Source: Burkholderia sp. PAMC 26561
Lineage (GTDB): Bacteria; Pseudomonadota; Gammaproteobacteria; Burkholderiales; Burkholderiaceae
Reading direction: 5' to 3'
DNA: 64,000 nucleotides
Assembly (NCBI RefSeq): GCF_001557535.2
Contig: NZ_CP014306.1
Span: forward strand, 2,604,001-2,668,000
Both the position numbers and the translations under genes were made by a program. Shown piece by piece: positions 59,858 through 64,000 of this stretch (its first letter is position 1; each line of letters opens with the position of its first letter). The notes beneath the pieces are model-generated. The model was not told the DNA's origin. It did not search any database and was given only the letters and a program-made list of their open reading frames with translations.

Positions 59858-60675
59858 ATCAACCACCGATCCCAAGCGAAGCCTCTGGAAAATCGATCAT
59901 GAAACCCATCAAGCCAAACCGCATGACTGTAGACCGTGAGTCGCTGATCATCGACGTGAAGCGTGAACTCGACATGCCTTCGCGCCGCCTTTTTGGCAAG
60001 CGCATCGTCACGCTTGGCGGCCTCGCGATGCTGACCGGTTGCAGCATCTCCGACGACAAGTCCGTCGAGACCTTCCTGTCCCGCGTCTCGCGCCTGAACG
60101 ATACCGTGCAAGGCTGGCTCTTCGATCCTAACCGCCTCGCGCCCACCTATACAGAAGCGCAAATCACACGGCCGTTTCCGTTCAATGCGTTCTACGGCGT
60201 TGACGACGTTCCCGAAGTCGATGGTGCCAACTTTCGCTTGAAAGTAAGCGGTCTCGTTCAGGACAAGAAGACCTGGACCTTGCCTGAACTTTACGCGTTG
60301 CCGAAGGCCGAGCAGATCACACGGCACATCTGCGTGGAAGGCTGGAGCGCGATAGGGCGCTGGGGCGGAACGCCGTTCTCCGAGTTCCTCAAGCGCGTAG
60401 GCGCCGATACATCTGCGAAATACGTGGGCTTCAAATGCGCGGATGACTACTACGAGAGCATCGACATGCCGACGGCATTGCACTCGCAGACGCTCCTTAC
60501 GTTCACGTATGACGGCAAGCTTCTGCCGCCCAAATATGGCTATCCGATGAAACTCAGGATGCCTACCAAACTCGGCTACAAGAATCCCAAACACATCATG
60601 GAGATTTTCGTCACCAACACGTTCCCTGGTGGTTATTGGGTTGATCAGGGCTACAACTGGTTCGGAGGTTCCTGA
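59854..60675 (+). CDS. yedY1: Molybdopterin-dependent oxidoreductase (YedY1/MsrP-like)
   Basis: A 273-residue protein of the sulfite oxidase family. A Tat motif SRRLFGK (43-49) and hydrophobic stretch precede LTGC, a lipobox with Cys63, so it is probably a Tat-exported lipoprotein. The molybdenum ligand is Cys160 in HICVEGWSAIGRWGG. The fold matches YedY/MsrP, the periplasmic methionine sulfoxide reductase. In the Azospira system YedY1 repairs oxidised MrpX. The start overlaps the cytochrome stop in an ATGA. Residues 1-40 before the Tat motif are unusually long. Confidence 0.88.
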   Translation: MNQPPIPSEASGKSIMKPIKPNRMTVDRESLIIDVKRELDMPSRRLFGKRIVTLGGLAMLTGCSISDDKSVETFLSRVSRLNDTVQGWLFDPNRLAPTYTEAQITRPFPFNAFYGVDDVPEVDGANFRLKVSGLVQDKKTWTLPELYALPKAEQITRHICVEGWSAIGRWGGTPFSEFLKRVGADTSAKYVGFKCADDYYESIDMPTALHSQTLLTFTYDGKLLPPKYGYPMKLRMPTKLGYKNPKHIMEIFVTNTFPGGYWVDQGYNWFGGS

Positions 60676-60761
60676 CTGCACGCATGCACCTTGCATTGCG
60701 GCGTCAGGTACTTCGATTCATCCCGGCTCGGCCGGCTACTGTTACTTGAGAAGAGGTTTAT

Positions 60762-61010
60762 ATGAAACTGTTTATCACGGCAGCACTCGCAGCAACACTC
60801 GCATTGAGCGGCTCCATGGCGTTTGCCCAGGCAAGCGATGCAATGGCCCACGATTCAATGGCGAAGGATTCAATGGCCAAAGACTCGATGTCGAAGGACT
60901 CGATGTCCAAGGATTCCATGTCGAAAGACTCGATGAAGAAGGGCGACAAGATGAAAAAGCACGATGCAATGGGCATGGGACATCCGGCATCCGGGGCCAT
61001 GGCTCAGTAA
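60762..61010 (+). CDS. mrpX: Exported methionine-rich repeat peptide (MrpX-like)
   Basis: An 82-residue peptide. A signal peptide ends after AFA (residue 22). The 60-residue mature part has 11 methionines, seven of them spaced exactly five residues apart (28-58) in repeats of the form K-D-S-M-A/S. It is otherwise Lys, Asp, Ser and Ala, with no cysteine, and looks soluble and disordered. MrpX in Azospira is a sacrificial scavenger of hypochlorite whose methionine sulfoxides are reduced by YedY1. Here it follows yedY1 by 86 bases, with GAAGAGG upstream. Confidence 0.85.
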   Translation: MKLFITAALAATLALSGSMAFAQASDAMAHDSMAKDSMAKDSMSKDSMSKDSMSKDSMKKGDKMKKHDAMGMGHPASGAMAQ

Positions 61011-61022
61011 TTGCCCGGCGTT

Positions 61023-61060
61023 TCGAAAGCGATTCAACGCATGCGTGAAATCGCTTTCGA
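61023..61060. repeat. Long hairpin downstream of mrpX
   Basis: TCGAAAGCGATT (61023-61034) and AATCGCTTTCGA (61049-61060) pair perfectly, and the loop contains ACGCATGCGT, itself a palindrome, so nearly all of 40 bases can fold. There is little T-run afterwards. It may stabilise the 3' end of the mrpX mRNA or end it weakly. The rest of 61061-61259 shows nothing. Confidence 0.55.
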
Positions 61061-61259
61061 TAGAAGTTCTCTTCCCGCAAGCCCAGATCCCGGCTCCCCG
61101 CAGAGTCGCAACAGCGGATTTTTGGCGAGGTTTAATCTGTGCTGGTGTTGACCAATACGGTCAACCACGGGCGCAAGCTGTGACACCGAGTGTGGTGTGT
61201 CTGCACATTCGCCCCCAAATCATTCATTTTGATAAACAATAACGGCACCGCACGTCTTC

Positions 61260-61847
61260 GTGAGCTTCGAACCAATACCGCCGATGCCCGATCACCGTTT
61301 GCTGATAATCACTCCCGCCACACATGGCGTCGCCATCGACCTGGTCTACGCCACAGACCGCAATCTCACCGGCAAGCCGATCTACAACGCGGCGCACTGC
61401 CTGCTGCTGAGCCCCGCTGAAGCGGCGTTGAGAAAGGCTGTCGAGCTTGCCGGAAACATTGGCATGACGCTCAAGATCTTCGATGCCTACCGGCCTCCGC
61501 AAGCGCAGCAAGTGCTCTGGGACTTCCTGCCCGACCCCACCTATATCGCTGACCTGAAGCGCGGCTCGAACCACAGCCGCGGGACGGCGGTCGACCTCAC
61601 GCTTGTCGGCGCCAACGGGCACGAACTCGACATGGGTACGGGTTTCGACGAAATGTCGGTTGCATCCGAACACTTTCACGCTGGCTTGCCCGAGCATGTG
61701 CAGCGCAACCGCACGCTTTTGCTAGGCGTCATGCACGGCGCGGGTTTCATGCATATTCCAAGCGAGTGGTGGCATTACGAATTGCCCGGCTCGCGTGAAC
61801 TTCCGGTCATCGACAATGCGGACAGCGGCCCTTTGCGTCTGATGTAA
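61260..61847 (+). CDS. ddpX: D-alanyl-D-alanine dipeptidase (VanX/DdpX family)
   Basis: A 195-residue zinc peptidase. The zinc ligands are in SNHSRGTAVDLTL (His and Asp) and EWWHYE (catalytic Glu and His). YDAYRP-like IFDAYRPPQAQQVLW is also diagnostic. I use the GTG at 61260, which gives the normal family length; an ATG at 61284 is an alternative. Neither has a strong ribosome-binding site. In E. coli ddpX is followed by a dipeptide ABC transporter, as here, and releases D-Ala for use as a nutrient. Confidence 0.9.
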   Translation: MSFEPIPPMPDHRLLIITPATHGVAIDLVYATDRNLTGKPIYNAAHCLLLSPAEAALRKAVELAGNIGMTLKIFDAYRPPQAQQVLWDFLPDPTYIADLKRGSNHSRGTAVDLTLVGANGHELDMGTGFDEMSVASEHFHAGLPEHVQRNRTLLLGVMHGAGFMHIPSEWWHYELPGSRELPVIDNADSGPLRLM

Positions 61848-61887
61848 GGGCGCGCCAAGTACAGCGATCAACTTTCACGGAGCGAGT

Positions 61888-63495
61888 ATGAAACGTGTTT
61901 TGCGCAACGCGCTGGCAGCCATCGCGGTGGCATCGACCTTGACGGTGACCATGGGCGGCTTGAGTTCGGCATATGCGGCCACGCCCAAGGACATGCTGGT
62001 GATGGCGACCTTGCTCGACGAATTCACCACGTTGGATCCGGGCGAGATCTACGAACTGGTGCCGCAGGAATATGTGGCGAACACGTACGACCGCCTGATT
62101 CGTGTCGATCTTAAAGACCCGGCGCGCTTCAACGGCGATGTTGCGCAATCATGGGCCGTGAGTCCCGACGGCCTGACGTTCACGTTCAAGATCCGGTCCG
62201 GCCTCAAGTTCCACTCGGGCAACCCGCTCACCGCCGACGACGTCGCGTGGTCGATCCAGCGCACCGCGTTGCTCGACAAGGGCGCCGCGGCGGTGCTCGC
62301 GGGCATTGGACTCACGAAGGCGAACGCGCTGCAGAACGTGAAGAAGATCGACGATACAACCGTCTCTGTCACGACCGACCAGAAGTACGCGCCGACCTTC
62401 GTGCTCAACGTGCTGGGATCGTGGCCGGCATCGGTGCTCGACAGAAAGCTGCTCGAATCGCACGCGAAGGGCAACGATTTCGGCAACGAATGGCTGAAGA
62501 CAAATGAGGCGGGGTCGGGTGCCTACAAGCTCGTGAAATGGACCGCGAACGACAGCATCGTGTTGCAGCGTTTCGATGGTTATCGCGTGCCGCTTGCCAT
62601 GAAGCGCATCGTGATGCGGCATGTGCCCGAGGCATCCAGTCAGCGTCTGATGATCGAAAATGGCGATATCGACATAGCGCGTGACCTGAGTTCAGATGAC
62701 CTCGCCACGCTTACGAAGAAGGGCGCGATTCACGTGACATCCGTGCCGCAAGCTACGCTGATGTATCTCGGGCTGAACAACAAGAACCCGAATCTTGCGA
62801 AGCCGGAGGTGCAGGAAGCAATGAAATGGCTCATCGATTACAACGGCATCCAGCAGAACATCGTGCGCACGACGTACAAGGTTCACGAGACGTTTCTTCC
62901 CGAAGGTTTCCTCGGCGCCCTGAATACAAATCCATACCACCAGGATGTCCCGAAGGCGAAAGCGCTGCTCGCAAAGGCTGGTCTGCCGAACGGTTTTGCC
63001 GTCAAGATGGATGTGCGCAACGACTCGCCTTATGGCGAAATAGCGCAAGCGGTGCAAGCCAACCTGGCGCTGGCCGGTATCAAGGTAGAGCTCATTTCCA
63101 GCGATAACAAGCAGACGCTCGGCAAATATCGCGCGCGCCAGCATGACATATACATTGGCGAATGGTCGGCCGATTACATCGATCCGCACAGCAACGCGCA
63201 AGGCTTCGCATGGAATCCGGACAACTCCGACAACTCCAGCTTCAAGATGCTCGCGTGGCGCAATTCGTGGGACATTCCGCAATTGACGAAAGAGACGCAG
63301 GCGGCGCTCGAGGAATCATCGACGGCAAAACGCGCGCAACGTTATGAGGTTATGCAAAAGGAAGTGCTCGCCAAGTCGCCATTCGTGATCATGTTCCAGA
63401 AGGTCTCGCAGGTCGCGGCGCGGCCGGGGGTGACGGGACTGGAAGTCGGGCCTATCTGCGATCTTGTTTCCTACCGTGACTTGAAGAAGCAGTAA
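61888..63495 (+). CDS. Peptide ABC transporter substrate-binding protein (DppA/family 5)
   Basis: A 535-residue periplasmic protein with a signal peptide to about residue 30 (SSAYAA). The family 5 pattern is LDPGEIYELVPQEYVANTYDRLIR, WAVSPDGLTFTFKIRSGLKFHSGNPLTADDVAWSIQR and SGAYKLVKW. A GGAG lies seven bases before the ATG. It is 40 bases after ddpX and just before a permease gene, so it likely binds D-Ala-D-Ala or other short peptides. Confidence 0.93.
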   Translation: MKRVLRNALAAIAVASTLTVTMGGLSSAYAATPKDMLVMATLLDEFTTLDPGEIYELVPQEYVANTYDRLIRVDLKDPARFNGDVAQSWAVSPDGLTFTFKIRSGLKFHSGNPLTADDVAWSIQRTALLDKGAAAVLAGIGLTKANALQNVKKIDDTTVSVTTDQKYAPTFVLNVLGSWPASVLDRKLLESHAKGNDFGNEWLKTNEAGSGAYKLVKWTANDSIVLQRFDGYRVPLAMKRIVMRHVPEASSQRLMIENGDIDIARDLSSDDLATLTKKGAIHVTSVPQATLMYLGLNNKNPNLAKPEVQEAMKWLIDYNGIQQNIVRTTYKVHETFLPEGFLGALNTNPYHQDVPKAKALLAKAGLPNGFAVKMDVRNDSPYGEIAQAVQANLALAGIKVELISSDNKQTLGKYRARQHDIYIGEWSADYIDPHSNAQGFAWNPDNSDNSSFKMLAWRNSWDIPQLTKETQAALEESSTAKRAQRYEVMQKEVLAKSPFVIMFQKVSQVAARPGVTGLEVGPICDLVSYRDLKKQ

Positions 63496-63497
63496 GC

Positions 63498-64000
63498 GTG
63501 GATCTGCAACTAACAGTCTCCCAACGTGCACGCCGCGCGCTTGCAAATCATGCAGGCGTGCGCCGGGGATGGCTGTTCGTACGCTGGCTGTTGATGCTGG
63601 TTGTCACGTTCATCGGCTTGCTCGGGGTGACGTTTTTCATCGGGCGGAAGATCCCGATCGATCCGTTGCTCGCCATGCTCGGCGAGCGCGCATCGCCTCA
63701 GGCTTACGCGGCGGCGCGGCTCTCGCTCGGGCTCGACAAGCCCCTGATCGTGCAGTTCGCAATCTACGTTCGCGATGTGCTGCATGGCAATCTCGGCATG
63801 TCGCTGCTGACGTCGAATCCGGTTGTCGACGACATCAAACGCGTTTTTCCAGTCACGCTTGAACTCGCCACCCTGTCCACCTTCATGGGCATCGTGATCG
63901 GTGTGCCGCTCGGCGTCGTGGCGGCAGTGCGGCATAACCGCTGGATCGATCATGTGGCGCGATTCATCGGGTTGGCGGGGAGTTCACTGCCTGTGTTCTG
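63498..64000 (+). CDS. Peptide ABC transporter permease, N-terminal part (cut by window edge)
   Basis: A partial gene of 167 codons running off the right edge, read from the GTG at 63498, just two bases after the previous stop. It shows an N-terminal membrane segment (LLMLVVTFIGLLGVTFFIG), a periplasmic stretch with LGLDKPLIVQFAIYVRDVLHGNLGMSLLTSNPVVDDI, and further segments (TLSTFMGIVIGVPLGVVAAV), the DppB/OppB pattern. An internal ATG at 63594 is an alternative but less likely. Confidence 0.88.
   Translation, partial: MDLQLTVSQRARRALANHAGVRRGWLFVRWLLMLVVTFIGLLGVTFFIGRKIPIDPLLAMLGERASPQAYAAARLSLGLDKPLIVQFAIYVRDVLHGNLGMSLLTSNPVVDDIKRVFPVTLELATLSTFMGIVIGVPLGVVAAVRHNRWIDHVARFIGLAGSSLPVF

Overview
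The window is GC-rich chromosomal DNA from a betaproteobacterium of the Burkholderiaceae, most like Paraburkholderia, Caballeronia or Burkholderia. The basis is gene order: dapCD-arsC-dapE, smc-zipA-ligA-def, glnD-map opposite rpsB-tsf-pyrH-frr-uppS-cdsA-dxr-rseP-bamA-skp-lpxD-fabZ-lpxA-lpxB-rnhB, then ppsR/ppsA, smpB/ratA and guaB-guaA. Protein styles such as succinylase-route DapC/D and a 770-residue BamA agree. I see no tRNA, rRNA, insertion sequence, prophage or CRISPR array.

Layout. 1-2826 (minus): lysine/DAP genes, with dapE cut by the left edge. 3208-10970 (plus): smc, zipA, ligA, def. 11027-17099 (minus): a small ParB-like protein, an RsuA-family pseudouridine synthase with a large tandem-repeat extension, glnD and map. 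17533-33980 (plus): translation, cell-envelope and lipid A genes ending at a strong bidirectional terminator. 34034-44840: ppsR and ppsA (divergent), nfeD-qmcA, smpB opposite ratA-rnfH, guaB, a membrane protein with DPVTG repeats, and guaA. 44971-49678: a PQQ membrane dehydrogenase, a GNAT acetyltransferase and a flavin reductase.

49671-55043 is a TonB receptor-exbB-exbD-tonB operon facing a COG0523 GTPase. The shared upstream region contains a perfect palindrome like a Zur box, which suggests a zinc-responsive uptake system.

55057-61010 is the most interesting part. It encodes an ECF sigma factor of the SigF type, two tandem NrsF-like membrane anti-sigma factors (DUF1109), a DUF1223 protein, a cytochrome b561-like protein (YedZ1-like), a Tat-exported molybdopterin oxidoreductase (YedY1-like) and a short exported methionine-rich peptide (MrpX-like). 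These are the parts of the reactive-chlorine scavenging system described in Azospira. I find five copies of one promoter signature, GTAACC-16 bp-CGAA, placed before sigF, before the second nrsF, before the DUF1223 gene, and twice before the cytochrome-oxidoreductase-peptide operon. Together they define a compact SigF regulon. The window ends in a D-Ala-D-Ala dipeptidase and the start of a peptide ABC transporter.
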